Shown one piece after another: positions 9,064-17,336 of a stretch of DNA of 64,000 nt (positions within the stretch are counted from its first letter, which is position 1; every line of letters begins with the position of its first letter). This DNA is from Azoarcus sp031546845 (GTDB lineage Bacteria; Pseudomonadota; Gammaproteobacteria; Burkholderiales; Rhodocyclaceae). The stretch is from positions 5,641-69,640 of the forward strand of contig JAVBJT010000003.1 of assembly GCA_031546845.1 (NCBI GenBank), in the 5' to 3' direction. The position numbers and the translations under genes were made by a program. The notes under the pieces are model-generated. The model was given only the letters and a program-made list of their open reading frames with translations, was not told the DNA's origin and made no database searches.

Positions 9064-10776
9064 ATGAAAAATAACCGCTTGTCTTGCTTGAGCCGCCGTC
9101 GATTGCTCGGCGCAGGGTTGGGAGCCGGACTGAGCGCCGGTTTGCAGATAGGGAGAGGGACGATGCTGGGCGCCGGTGCGGCGGTTGCGCTGCCGGGTTG
9201 CCATAATTTTTGGCCATCGGCAGCACACGTGACGGTTTCCCGCCCAGGCATGGCTCTAGGGCATGTTTTGCGTGACAGCAGTAGTTGGCCGCCGCCGTCG
9301 GCCCAGTGGTCGTGCGATCTGTTGATCGCCGGAAGCGGCGCGGCGGCGCTGACCGCCGCCTGGAAACTCTCGTGCGAAGGCCGGCGTGATTTCGTACTTA
9401 TCGAAGGCCCGGAACCAAACGGCAATAATGCCGGGACGGTCGATGGCGAACTGCGCTATCCGACGGGCGCGCATTATCTGGCGTTACCTTCGTTGGAGTC
9501 GCTGCATATGCGCGAACTCCTGGCCGATCTTGGCATTCTGCACGGCGACCCGGCCGCGGAACGGCCGGGGTACGACGAACGCATCCTCGTGCATGCGCCG
9601 GAAGAACGGCTGCTACGTGATGGAACCTGGCAAGAAGAGATGCTGCCGGCGGAGGATGCCGACACTCGCCGCTTTTTTGCCTTTGCCGCGTCTTTGGCAC
9701 ACATGCGGGGGGACGATGGCCGCCGGTTGTTCGCCATTCCGCTCGCGCTTTCCTCGCAAGATGCCGCGTGGCGCGCGCTTGACCGGCAAACGTTCGCCCA
9801 ATGGCTGGCGGCTAACGATTATCGCTCGGACAATCTGCTTTGGTATCTCGACTATTGTTGTCGCGACGATTATGGGCAGGGCTGCGCGCATGTTTCAGCC
9901 TGGGCCGGGCTGCATTATTTTGCCAGCCGCGGCGGTCAGGCGCGGCATGCCGAAAATGGCGCCGTGCTTACCTGGCCGGATGGGTTGGCCAGTCTGTCGC
10001 AACTGATGCGTTCACGTATCGCATTGCAAAGATCGTCGGCGCTGCGCCCGGAGGGCAGTGGTCCGCGCGCCATGAACGGCGTTGTACTGCGCATGAGCGA
10101 ACAGCGTAATGGGGTCGATATCCTGCTGGGGGTTTTCGATGGCGAACGCTTGAAAACCGTCCAGATAAAAGCGGCGCGGGCGATTTGCGCCATGCCGTTG
10201 TATATTGCCTCGCACGTCGTGCAAGGACTGGCGGAGCGAGGCTTTGAAGCCGAACGGCATATGCCGGTTTATGCGCCCTGGCTGGTGTCGAATTTTGTGT
10301 TCGACCGTTTCCCACGAGAAAAAAGCGGCGCGCCATTATCATGGGATAACGTGGTACAGGGCGGAAAAGGTTTGGGATATATCGTGTCCACTCATCAACT
10401 GATCCGCGTGGCCCGTCCCCCGCAAACCTCGTTTACCGCCTATCGCGCGCTCGATCACGATACCCCCAACGTAGTCCGTACCATGTTGCAAACGGCAAGC
10501 GACGAAACGTTGCTGGAAATGGCGGCGGCGGATCTGGAACTGGCCTATGGTAAAGCGCTGTGGCCGTACCTTTCCCATGCGGCCATCACGGTGCGCGGTC
10601 ATGCCATAGCGTCGCCGCAGCCGGGGTATCTGCACAATGACGGGTTGCTTGCATTGCGCGAAGGCGGTTCACGCCTGTTGTTTGCCCATGCCGACCTATC
10701 CGGCTATTCCGTGTTCGAAGAAGCGGCCTGGTGGGGATACCAAGCAGCCAAACGGTTGCTCCAGTCTTATAGCTAA
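9064..10776 (+). CDS. Tat-exported FAD-dependent amine-oxidase-like protein
   Basis: The 570-residue protein starts with a Tat-type signal (CLSRRRLLGAGLGAGL) and has a lipobox-like cysteine (ALPGC near residue 46), so it may be an exported, possibly lipid-anchored, enzyme. A dinucleotide-binding motif follows (LLIAGSGAAALTAAWKL), with a C-terminal FAD-closing segment (LFAHADLSGYSVFEEA). It sits 23 bp behind the aminopropyltransferase and is probably co-transcribed with it, so oxidation of a polyamine or polyamine-modified lipid is a reasonable inference. It converges on rpoS with only 7 bp between stop codons. Confidence 0.8.
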   Translation: MKNNRLSCLSRRRLLGAGLGAGLSAGLQIGRGTMLGAGAAVALPGCHNFWPSAAHVTVSRPGMALGHVLRDSSSWPPPSAQWSCDLLIAGSGAAALTAAWKLSCEGRRDFVLIEGPEPNGNNAGTVDGELRYPTGAHYLALPSLESLHMRELLADLGILHGDPAAERPGYDERILVHAPEERLLRDGTWQEEMLPAEDADTRRFFAFAASLAHMRGDDGRRLFAIPLALSSQDAAWRALDRQTFAQWLAANDYRSDNLLWYLDYCCRDDYGQGCAHVSAWAGLHYFASRGGQARHAENGAVLTWPDGLASLSQLMRSRIALQRSSALRPEGSGPRAMNGVVLRMSEQRNGVDILLGVFDGERLKTVQIKAARAICAMPLYIASHVVQGLAERGFEAERHMPVYAPWLVSNFVFDRFPREKSGAPLSWDNVVQGGKGLGYIVSTHQLIRVARPPQTSFTAYRALDHDTPNVVRTMLQTASDETLLEMAAADLELAYGKALWPYLSHAAITVRGHAIASPQPGYLHNDGLLALREGGSRLLFAHADLSGYSVFEEAAWWGYQAAKRLLQSYS

Positions 10777-10783
10777 CGGATTC

Positions 10784-11719
10784 TTACAGCAATACATCCT
10801 TTGAAATACCGCGCCGCTTCAAAATACGGCGCAGTTGCCCAAGAGCCTCAAGCTGGATCTGGCGCACTCGTTCGCGCGTCAGGTCCAGGCGGACAGCAAG
10901 CTCCTCCAAGGTCATCAGTTCGCATTCATCGATGCCGTAGCGGTGGCGAATAACCAGACGTTGCTTGTCGTTGAGCATATCGATCCAAAGATGGATCAAG
11001 TTTTCGATCTCAGCGGTATGAATTTGAGATTCCGGCGTTTCCGCGCGGTCGTCGGCCAGCGATTCGCCGATCGACAAATTAGGATCGATATCCAGTGGCG
11101 CGTCGAGCGATGCGGTGTGCTCACTCAAGGTCAGTATCGCCCGGACATCCTCCACGGATTTTTCCAGCCGCAGGGCGATTTCCTCTAGGTTCGACTCCCC
11201 GTTGGATGCTGCCTCAATGCGGCGTTGCGCGCGTAAAACCTGATTCAATTCCTTGACTACGTGAACCGGCAAACGGATCGTCCGCGACTGGTTCATGATG
11301 GCTCGCTCGATATTTTGGCGAATCCACCAAGTCGCGTAGGTGGAAAAACGGAAACCACGCTCGGGGTCGAATTTTTCCAGCGCGTGCATAAGGCCGAGAT
11401 TGCCTTCTTCGACCAGATCGAGCAGTGGGATACCCCGATTGAGGTAATGCTTGGCAATATTGACGACGAGTCGCAAATTGCGCTCGATCATCTTTTGCCG
11501 CGCCTCGAAATCGCCGATGCGCACCCGCCGCGCAAGCGTCACCTCTTCTTCGGCGGAAAGCAGAGGGTTGGCACCGATTTCGTTCAGATAAATCTGCGTG
11601 ACGTCGCAGAAAAAATCCTCTTCGACCACCGGCGTCTGGCTTTCGACTAAAGCCTCCGCGTCAGGGGGAAGATCCGGTCCGTGGCTGTCAAATTCGTCAG
11701 AGCTAACCGGTTCTTCCAT
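10784..11719 (-). CDS. rpoS: RNA polymerase sigma factor RpoS (sigma-38)
   Basis: The 311-residue protein has all sigma-70 group 2 regions: region 1.2 (DVTQIYLNEIGANPLLSAEEE), region 2 with the core-binding and -10 helices (GNLGLMHALEKFDPERGFRF, TYATWWIRQNIERAI), region 3 and a region 4 helix-turn-helix (LTRERVRQIQLEALGQLRRI). Length and order match RpoS, not RpoD. It controls stationary-phase and general stress genes. The gene follows nlpD by 11 bp with a GAGGTGG ribosome binding site. In relatives the main rpoS promoter lies inside nlpD; I could not pinpoint it here. Confidence 0.98.
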   Translation of the reverse strand: MEEPVSSDEFDSHGPDLPPDAEALVESQTPVVEEDFFCDVTQIYLNEIGANPLLSAEEEVTLARRVRIGDFEARQKMIERNLRLVVNIAKHYLNRGIPLLDLVEEGNLGLMHALEKFDPERGFRFSTYATWWIRQNIERAIMNQSRTIRLPVHVVKELNQVLRAQRRIEAASNGESNLEEIALRLEKSVEDVRAILTLSEHTASLDAPLDIDPNLSIGESLADDRAETPESQIHTAEIENLIHLWIDMLNDKQRLVIRHRYGIDECELMTLEELAVRLDLTRERVRQIQLEALGQLRRILKRRGISKDVLL

Positions 11720-11730
11720 GTGCCACCTCG

Positions 11731-12666
11731 TCAGCGTGCAGGCAGGTATTTCATCGGATCTACTGGACGTCCCTGCTTGCGGATTTCGAAATGCAACTTA
11801 GGTCGATCTGTATCGGTGCTGCCCAATTCGGCAATCTTTTGCCCTTTTGTGACAGCATCCCCTTCCTTGACCAACAACTGCTGGTTGTGCGCATACGCGG
11901 TGAGATAGTTCGACTCGTGCTTGATAATGACGAGCTTCCCATACCCGCGCAGACCACTACCCGCGTACGCCACCTTCCCCGCCGCCGAGGCCAGAACCGG
12001 GTCACCTGGATTACCGGCGATATCGACCCCTTTGTTCGTCGCCTCGTTGAACCCCGCGAGCACACGCCCTTTCGCCGGCCATAACCATTCCCCTTCCGCC
12101 GCCTCTCCCCCTTTGGCTGGCTCACCTTTTGTAGACGGTGTAGCGGGCGGTACGTTCTCAACCGGCGTTGCCGGCGGCTCCACCGGCGGTGTCGGCTGCG
12201 GCTGAAGGCGAGCCCAGGCCTCATCGCTGTAAGCTTGCTTTCCTCCTAATGGCCCCTGTTTGATCGCGGCGCCCGGCATCGGTTCGATGGAAGGCGACGG
12301 TGCTACCACAACCGGCTCCGGCGATACCGGGAGTGGCGTCGCTACAGCCACATCCGTCGCGCCAACTTGCGATGCGATCCGCAATTCCTGCCCCACCTGG
12401 ATCTGATTGGGGTCGCCAAGGTTGTTCCACTGCACGAGATCGCGCACACTCTGCCCGTATTGACGCGAAATACTGAGCAAGGTTTCCCCCTGGCGCACGA
12501 TATGAATATCCTGCCGTGGCATCGCCGCTGCCGGTGGTGCGGATGCGGCGCCGCTGCCGTCACGCACGGGCGCGGGCGCCTTCGATGCGCAACCGCCAAG
12601 CAAGCCGGCCACAAGCACTAAACCGAGCAGAAAAGTGTTTTTACTGATTCGCACTGGATCGTTCAT
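11731..12666 (-). CDS. nlpD: NlpD-type lipoprotein: LysM plus LytM/M23 domain
   Basis: The start at 12666 places a lipobox (LLGGC) right after the signal helix; an upstream in-frame start would add 15 unlikely residues. A LysM repeat (HIVRQGETLLSISRQYGQSV...QVGQELRI) binds peptidoglycan. The C-terminal M23 domain has GVDIAGNPGDPV, AYAHN and KLHFEIRKQG, but the first zinc ligand, normally the His before G-x-D, is Lys (NKGVDI). This fits the non-catalytic NlpD group that activates amidase AmiC during septal splitting. Its ATG overlaps the pcm stop (ATGA). Confidence 0.95.
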   Translation of the reverse strand: MNDPVRISKNTFLLGLVLVAGLLGGCASKAPAPVRDGSGAASAPPAAAMPRQDIHIVRQGETLLSISRQYGQSVRDLVQWNNLGDPNQIQVGQELRIASQVGATDVAVATPLPVSPEPVVVAPSPSIEPMPGAAIKQGPLGGKQAYSDEAWARLQPQPTPPVEPPATPVENVPPATPSTKGEPAKGGEAAEGEWLWPAKGRVLAGFNEATNKGVDIAGNPGDPVLASAAGKVAYAGSGLRGYGKLVIIKHESNYLTAYAHNQQLLVKEGDAVTKGQKIAELGSTDTDRPKLHFEIRKQGRPVDPMKYLPAR

Positions 12667-13316
12667 TCCGTACCTGCCAGAAGTGGCACGAAACGCACGG
12701 TTTCGTGCCAACTTTCCTTGAAAACATGACCCTGTCGCTCAATGAGCAACAGCCGTTGATCACCCATGCCGACCGGCACCATCAACCGCCCTCCCGGCGC
12801 AAGCTGAGCCTTGAGCGCTTGCGGTACTCCGACAGCCGCCGCGGCTACGATGATGGTATCGAAAGGCGCCACTTCCGGTAGGCCAAGGCCCCCATCGGCG
12901 TGTTTTAAGCGTACATTCGGTAGACGCAAAGGCCGCAGATTCGCACGCGCACGGTCAAGCAAAGGGCGAATCCGTTCGACCGTATAGACCTCCGTCGCAA
13001 CGAAGGACAATACCGCAGCCTGATAGCCGCAGCCCGTGCCCACTTCCAGCGTGCTGCCAAGCTCCCTGCCCGCGCGCAGAATTTCGATCATGCGCGCAAC
13101 CACATACGGCTGGGAAATGGTTTGCTGAAAGCCGATCGGAAGCGCGGTATCGTCATAGGCGCTATACGCCAAGCCTTCTTCGACGAACAAATGGCGCGGC
13201 ACCTGCTGTATGGCCGCAAGCACCCTTTCATCCTGAATGCCTTGTGTGCGCAAACGTTCGATCATGCGCGCGCGCGCGCGCGTCGCTTGTCCGCTATCGG
13301 CAAGGCGAGCGCTCAT
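12663..13316 (-). CDS. pcm: Protein-L-isoaspartate O-methyltransferase
   Basis: The 217-residue enzyme carries the PCMT hallmarks: LPIGFQQTISQPYVVARM (substrate region), the SAM-binding motif LEVGTGCGYQAAVLS and the later FDTIIVAAAA and GGRLMVPVG motifs. It methylates isoaspartyl residues in damaged proteins. ATG 13316 overlaps the surE stop by ATGA and is preferred over an in-frame TTG 12 bases upstream. Its stop overlaps the nlpD start in the same way, so surE-pcm-nlpD are translationally coupled. Confidence 0.97.
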   Translation of the reverse strand: MSARLADSGQATRARARMIERLRTQGIQDERVLAAIQQVPRHLFVEEGLAYSAYDDTALPIGFQQTISQPYVVARMIEILRAGRELGSTLEVGTGCGYQAAVLSFVATEVYTVERIRPLLDRARANLRPLRLPNVRLKHADGGLGLPEVAPFDTIIVAAAAVGVPQALKAQLAPGGRLMVPVGMGDQRLLLIERQGHVFKESWHETVRFVPLLAGTE

Positions 13317-14056
13317 TTCCCCAGCCAATCCGTTACCGGCCCGATATGCCCAACATGAGTAAGATCGATCTGCAATGGTGTCACGGAAATAAAACCGTTC
13401 GCCACAGCATGAAAATCGGTTCCCTCGCCCGCATCCGCCGCGTCACCCGCCGCACCAATCCAATAGACCGTTTCATTGCGCGGAGTCGTACCGCGAATCA
13501 CCGCTTCGGAACGATGGCGCTTACCAAGACGGGTAACTCGCATGCCTTGTAGTTCATCATATGGAACATTTGGGACATTCACGTTCAACAGTACGGGCTG
13601 TTTGAACGGCTGGCGCATAAAGCGCGCGGCCAAATCCCTTGCCACCGCCGCCGCCGCGGAAAAATCGGAAGCGCCTTTACCCACGAGCGATACCGCGATG
13701 GATGGCACACCAAGCAGATATCCCTCCGTGGCTGCCGCGACAGTGCCGGAATAAATGGTGTCGTCACCCATATTGGCGCCGTGGTTAACCCCGGAAACAA
13801 CCATATCGGGCAAATGATCCAGCATGCCTGTCACGGCCAGGTGCACACAATCGGTCGGCGTTCCGTTAACAAAATAAAAGCCGCTTGCGGCCTTGCGTAG
13901 CGACAACGGGCGATCGAGCGTCAAAGAATTGCTCGCACCGCTGCGGTCGCGCTCGGGCGCGACCACCGTTACGTCCCCGATTTCGCCGAGCGCTTCGGCT
14001 AGCGCGGCAATACCGGGGGCAAAATAACCATCGTCATTGCTGACCAAAATACGCAT
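13313..14056 (-). CDS. surE: 5'/3'-nucleotidase SurE
   Basis: The protein begins with the SurE signature MRILVSNDDGYFAPGI; the acidic pair in NDDG binds the catalytic metal. Further conserved blocks are APERDRSGASNSLTLDRPL, VNGTPTDCVHLA and VVSGVNHGANMGDDTIYSGTVAAA. It dephosphorylates nucleoside monophosphates and is linked to stationary-phase survival. An in-frame ATG at 14068 would add only four residues (MDPR). It is the first gene of the surE-pcm-nlpD-rpoS operon and the last clearly chromosomal gene before the island. Confidence 0.97.
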   Translation of the reverse strand: MRILVSNDDGYFAPGIAALAEALGEIGDVTVVAPERDRSGASNSLTLDRPLSLRKAASGFYFVNGTPTDCVHLAVTGMLDHLPDMVVSGVNHGANMGDDTIYSGTVAAATEGYLLGVPSIAVSLVGKGASDFSAAAAVARDLAARFMRQPFKQPVLLNVNVPNVPYDELQGMRVTRLGKRHRSEAVIRGTTPRNETVYWIGAAGDAADAGEGTDFHAVANGFISVTPLQIDLTHVGHIGPVTDWLGK

Positions 14057-14173
14057 TCTGGGATCCATACGGAGTACCGCAGCACAGACGGAAGGCCGCG
14101 TGCCGGACGTGCGATTCTAACATGTGCCCGTTGGCTGCCGAACGCAGTGCGGACTCACTGAAAACCAATACGG

Positions 14174-14204
14174 CAAACAAAAAGGCCATCCCGAAGAATG
14201 GCCT
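14174..14204 (-). terminator. Rho-independent terminator of the tRNA-Pro gene
   Basis: On the minus strand AGGCCATT-CTTCGG-GATGGCCT is followed by TTTTTGTTTG. The stem, stable loop and T-run form a textbook intrinsic terminator placed just after the CCA end of the tRNA fragment. Confidence 0.8.
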
Positions 14205-14219
14205 AAATGTTTTATTCAA

Positions 14220-14265
14220 TGGTCGGGGCGGCGGGATTCGAACTCGCGACCCCTTGCACCCCATG
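14220..14265 (-). other. 3' half of tRNA-Pro(GGG): attachment-site half
   Basis: On the minus strand the 46 bases read from the anticodon loop (CATGGGGTGCAAG, anticodon GGG) through the T-arm (GAGTTCGAATCCCGC) and acceptor strand (CGCCCCG) to ACCA. Upstream of the anticodon loop the sequence stops resembling a tRNA, and no CGGGGCG acceptor 5' strand is found nearby, so no intact tRNA is present. With the integrase 194 bp away, this is best read as one att site of an element inserted in the tRNA-Pro anticodon loop. The restored full tRNA should lie at the far end, beyond the window. Confidence 0.8.
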
Positions 14266-14389
14266 AAGGTAAAAGTTCATTCCAGGTCGTCCCAAAGCAT
14301 CCCATAAACCATTCCAAAACCTTGTTTTGTATGTAGAAAAAGACCTTTACCACTTCAGCCTCGTCTCATACAATCCAACCACATCCGGC

Positions 14390-14420
14390 AAATTTGTGGG
14401 GGGAAATGTGGGGGGAATTT
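14390..14420 (+). repeat. G-run direct repeats, probable integrase arm sites
   Basis: Two copies of (A)AATGTGGGGGGA-like sequence stand in tandem between the tRNA fragment and the integrase. Short direct repeats at this position often serve as arm-type binding sites of P4-family integrases. That role is inferred from place and pattern only. Confidence 0.45.
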
Positions 14421-14458
14421 AGCCACACAGAACTCTTCTAGACAACAAGGAGGCAGGC

Positions 14459-15892
14459 ATGGGCAAGCTGACCGTCAAGGAACTTGAGGCCCTTGGCAGC
14501 AAGGACCACGGCAAGAAACTTCGTGAAGATGGTGGCCTGATCGGGTCGGTGCGCTGTGGTGCCAGCGGGGTGTCGGTCTACTTTGATTGGCGCTATCGCT
14601 TCAACGGCAAGGTAAAGCAAATCGCGGTCGGTGCGTGGCCCAAACTTTCTCTTGCATCGATTCGCTCAGAACGGGACAGGCTGAAAGTAGAGATCGACGG
14701 TGGGTCCGACCCGACAGAACGCCGCAAAGCAGAACGACTCAAAGTCAAAGTCGACCAGTTTGAAGAAATAGAAAAGCAGCAGAAGCGGCTTGACGAAATC
14801 GTCGCTCAGCGAACGAAAATCACTGTCCAGGGACTCTTTGAGCACTGGACTGAGGTTGATCTTGTACGCCGCAAGGATGGAGGAAAAGAAGTTCGGCGCA
14901 TGTTCGAAAAGGATGTGCTGCCAAAGATAGGCACCCTTGCCGTCGAGGATGTCAAGAAAGGTCACATCACACTCATCACCGATCCTCTATTGGCAAGAGG
15001 CGTCAACCGGATGGCGAAAGTCGTATTTTCTTTGGTACGACAGATGTTCCGGTTTGCCGTCGACCGGGATTACATCGAAGCCGATCCGACCGCAAGCATC
15101 CGAAAGGTCAAGATCGGCGGCCCGGATGCTGAACGGGAGCGAGTTCTCAGCCGAGCCGAAATTCAAACGCTGTACCACCAATTACCTAACGCTAGACTGA
15201 TGCCGCAAACAGAGGCAGCTGTCTGGATTGTTCTTGCAACACTCTGCCGTATTGGGGAATTGTCAAACGCAAAATGGTCTGACATCGACCTCGATAACCG
15301 ACGCTGGCGCATCCCTGACACCAAGAACGGCAAGCCTCACGAAGTGCACCTGTCGGATTTCGCGGTAGAACACTTCCACAAAGTGAAAGCACTCAGCAAT
15401 CTTGATATTGCATGGGTCTACCCGGGCCGAGACAAGAAGACGGCACTCTCTAGCAAATCAGTTACCAAACAACTAGGTGATAGGCAACGCAGCAGCGAGC
15501 CGATGAAACGGCGCAGCAAATCCACCTCTGCCTTGACGCTACCGGGAGGGAAATGGGGGCCTCATGACTTGAGGAGGACCGGCGCCACAATGATGACTCA
15601 GTTAGGCGTGCTACCCGATGTCGTTGAGCACTGTCTGAACCACATTGAAGAGAACCGAACGAAGCGCGTTTACCAGCGGCATACTTACGAACGGGAAATG
15701 CAGGTGGCCTGGAAGATCCTTGGCAAGCATTTAGCCCGCCTGACGGCGCACCAAGGGGATGCTTCAGATTCTGCAACCAAGAACATAGCGCCTCCAAGAA
15801 AATCACCGGGGGCTCGCAAGAATGCTGCCCAAGGGACAGGCACACTACGGCAGGTCCATGTACCGTCGTCGGAAACCGTACCCGCAGCATAG
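14459..15892 (+). CDS. P4-type tyrosine integrase of the genomic island
   Basis: The 477-residue protein has an N-terminal DUF4102-like arm-binding domain (YFDWRYRFNGKVKQIAVGAWP), a core-binding domain and a catalytic domain with R264 (LCRIGELSNAKW), the HDLRR box (H369, R372), H395 (CLNHIEENRTKRVY) and the likely nucleophile Y405. It would catalyse site-specific integration into and excision from tRNA-Pro. A strong AAGGAGG ribosome binding site precedes the ATG. The C-terminal ~60 residues are an unusual Pro/Ser/Lys-rich tail. It reads away from the att half-site into the island. Confidence 0.95.
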   Translation: MGKLTVKELEALGSKDHGKKLREDGGLIGSVRCGASGVSVYFDWRYRFNGKVKQIAVGAWPKLSLASIRSERDRLKVEIDGGSDPTERRKAERLKVKVDQFEEIEKQQKRLDEIVAQRTKITVQGLFEHWTEVDLVRRKDGGKEVRRMFEKDVLPKIGTLAVEDVKKGHITLITDPLLARGVNRMAKVVFSLVRQMFRFAVDRDYIEADPTASIRKVKIGGPDAERERVLSRAEIQTLYHQLPNARLMPQTEAAVWIVLATLCRIGELSNAKWSDIDLDNRRWRIPDTKNGKPHEVHLSDFAVEHFHKVKALSNLDIAWVYPGRDKKTALSSKSVTKQLGDRQRSSEPMKRRSKSTSALTLPGGKWGPHDLRRTGATMMTQLGVLPDVVEHCLNHIEENRTKRVYQRHTYEREMQVAWKILGKHLARLTAHQGDASDSATKNIAPPRKSPGARKNAAQGTGTLRQVHVPSSETVPAA

Positions 15893-16020
15893 GCGGACCG
15901 AGCATGGAACGCCACGGTATCGCGTTCTTCCTGCCAGAATTTCTTCCCTGCGGGATCAGTGCTTTCACCTCGACAACGCCGCATAGGTCTACTCGGTGAG
16001 CAGCGCGACGGCCCAGGCAT

Positions 16021-16087
16021 GGCTAACAATCCAGCGGACAGTCGGCCAACTGTGCCACCCACCTGCCGCTGACCTTCGTCGTTAGGT
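16021..16087 (+). other. attC-like recombination site 1
   Basis: The site runs from GGCTAAC to GTTAGGT. Internal inverted repeats AGCGGACAG and CTGCCGCT pair with one unpaired base, as the extrahelical base of attC sites does, and GTTAGGT matches the 3' consensus GTTRRRY exactly. The 5' box GGCTAAC has one mismatch to RYYYAAC. The ART-like gene starts 6 bases after the site. I see no cassette ORF upstream of it. Confidence 0.55.
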
Positions 16088-16092
16088 AGCTT

Positions 16093-16620
16093 ATGCCTTT
16101 CAGCGCATGGCACGGTGGACGTGCATACTTCTCCGAGTTCTCCGAGAAAGCTATTCGCTCTGGAGAAGGCGATGCACTTGGGTGGGGGTTCTATTTTGCA
16201 GAGCACAGAAAAGGTGGTGAGTATTTTGCCGAGTACCTAAACTTCAGGGATGGTGCAGGCTATCTGTACGAAGTGCAACTTGAGATATCGGATGATCAGA
16301 TCCTTCCTCTTGATTCACCGTATTCCAAAGTTAATCCTCATGTTCGGAGCCGTATCTCACAGGTATTTCGTGGAAAGGAAATCAGTTTGGGGGTTCATTC
16401 CGCGTATCGCACTCTCCGAGATAAGCTGGGCGACAAAGGAGCTTCCGCCGCGCTTCGAGAAGTTGGCATTCTTGCGCTCACTGCTTACGAAGGTACAAAG
16501 TCAGGGCACGGTATGACGTATCTTGTTCTAGAGGGGGCATGTATTACACCAGCGCGCATATTCAAGTTCTCGAAAGACCCATATGAGTGGCAACCGCTGC
16601 CTATTCCACCAGCCACCTAA
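16093..16620 (+). CDS. ADP-ribosyltransferase-like protein in a probable gene cassette
   Basis: The 175-residue protein starts AWHGG (H7) and continues with IRSGEGDALGWGFYFAE (residues ~21-37), matching the H...G-x-G-x-x-x-x-G-x-G-x-Y-F-x-E pattern of the ART-fold proteins found in phages and mobile elements. Such enzymes move ADP-ribose from NAD+ to a target; the target here is unknown and toxicity is possible. No ribosome binding site precedes the ATG. The TAA stop lies inside the CTAAC of the following attC-like site, a common layout of integron cassettes. Composition is less GC-rich than the neighbours, consistent with separate origin. Confidence 0.7.
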   Translation: MPFSAWHGGRAYFSEFSEKAIRSGEGDALGWGFYFAEHRKGGEYFAEYLNFRDGAGYLYEVQLEISDDQILPLDSPYSKVNPHVRSRISQVFRGKEISLGVHSAYRTLRDKLGDKGASAALREVGILALTAYEGTKSGHGMTYLVLEGACITPARIFKFSKDPYEWQPLPIPPAT

Positions 16621-16680
16621 CCTCTCGTTGTAGGGGGGCGCTACCGATAGGCGATGCGCCCCTGAACTTGGACGTTAGAG
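16615..16680 (+). other. attC-like recombination site 2
   Basis: ACCTAAC matches the attC 5' consensus RYYYAAC exactly. Inner repeats GTTGTAGGGGGGCGC and GCGCCCCTGAAC pair imperfectly around a variable loop, and the site ends in CGTTAG. If the cassette is closed into a circle by joining G16674 to T16082, its site would have ACCTAAC and GTTAGGT, a perfect complement. This supports cassette boundaries of about 16082-16674. Confidence 0.65.
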
Positions 16681-16703
16681 CGCACGGCGTGACGAAGCAG
16701 TCG

Positions 16704-16838
16704 ATGAAAAAACCTCGGACAAAAGAACTGGACGAACTGCGAGAGATTACATGTGCAGCAACTCGCGAAGCGTTGAGGGATTACGGACCGATTCCTGAAC
16801 TTCAGGCTAAGGGGCTTATATTGGGAACGCTCTTTTGA
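16704..16838 (+). CDS. Small ORF after the second attC-like site
   Basis: A 44-residue charged ORF (MKKPRTKELDELREITC..., ending ILGTLF) begins 24 bases after the second attC-like site; a GTG 15 bases earlier is in frame. It may be the start of a next cassette gene that has lost its 3' end and attC, since no third site follows. The 215 bases from 16839 to the XRE gene show nothing recognisable. Low confidence that it is expressed. Confidence 0.35.
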   Translation: MKKPRTKELDELREITCAATREALRDYGPIPELQAKGLILGTLF

Positions 16839-17054
16839 CCTGCCCGTTTTTTTCGTTCCGAGCCATTCCGCCATTATGTTCGCGATGTCGTTTTCAAAAG
16901 ACAACACGCGTTGGCCGCACCGCGTCATCGAGACATGATGGGTTTCCAAAAAGCCCATCGTAGCGCCCGCGGTTCAGTGCCGCCACCCGAAATTCGCGCG
17001 GAAATCGCCTGAATTCGGGCGCAGCCCGGATGAACCTTGTTCGACCGGTAGTGT

Positions 17055-17303
17055 TTATCCGCGATCGCTATCGTTTTCGGTTTGCGGAAAATCGAGCAAG
17101 TCGGCCGGGTTCAATTCTAGGGTCTTGGCAAGGATGCAGATGTTGAGCAACGCGATGTTGCGGATGCCCCGCTCCACCCCGCTCAGGTAGCTGCGGGCGA
17201 GCCCGCTCTCGAGCGCGAGGCGCTCCTGGGAAATCCCTCTTTTCTTGCGTAGCGCGGCAAGGCGGACGCCGAAGTATTTTCTGGGGTCGTAGTCAAGTTC
17301 CAT
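17055..17303 (-). CDS. XRE-family HTH regulator, copy 1
   Basis: The 82-residue protein has a canonical helix-turn-helix (LRKKRGISQERLALESGLARSYLSGVERGIRN, ~18-50). It is a close paralogue of the regulator at 53557-53811, sharing the N-terminus MEL-YDP and nearly the whole HTH. It is transcribed away from the large TpsA gene, and its upstream region holds three tandem 15-bp repeats also present before copy 2, so autoregulation and control of the divergent secretion locus are likely but unproven. Confidence 0.88.
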   Translation of the reverse strand: MELDYDPRKYFGVRLAALRKKRGISQERLALESGLARSYLSGVERGIRNIALLNICILAKTLELNPADLLDFPQTENDSDRG

Positions 17304-17336
17304 AGCGTTTCCGTATTGAAAGGAAAGCTATAGAGG

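Noticed and set aside
14220..14340. Intact tRNA-Pro gene
   Set aside because: Only the part from the anticodon loop to CCA is present; no matching 5' acceptor strand or D-arm lies in the next 120 bases.
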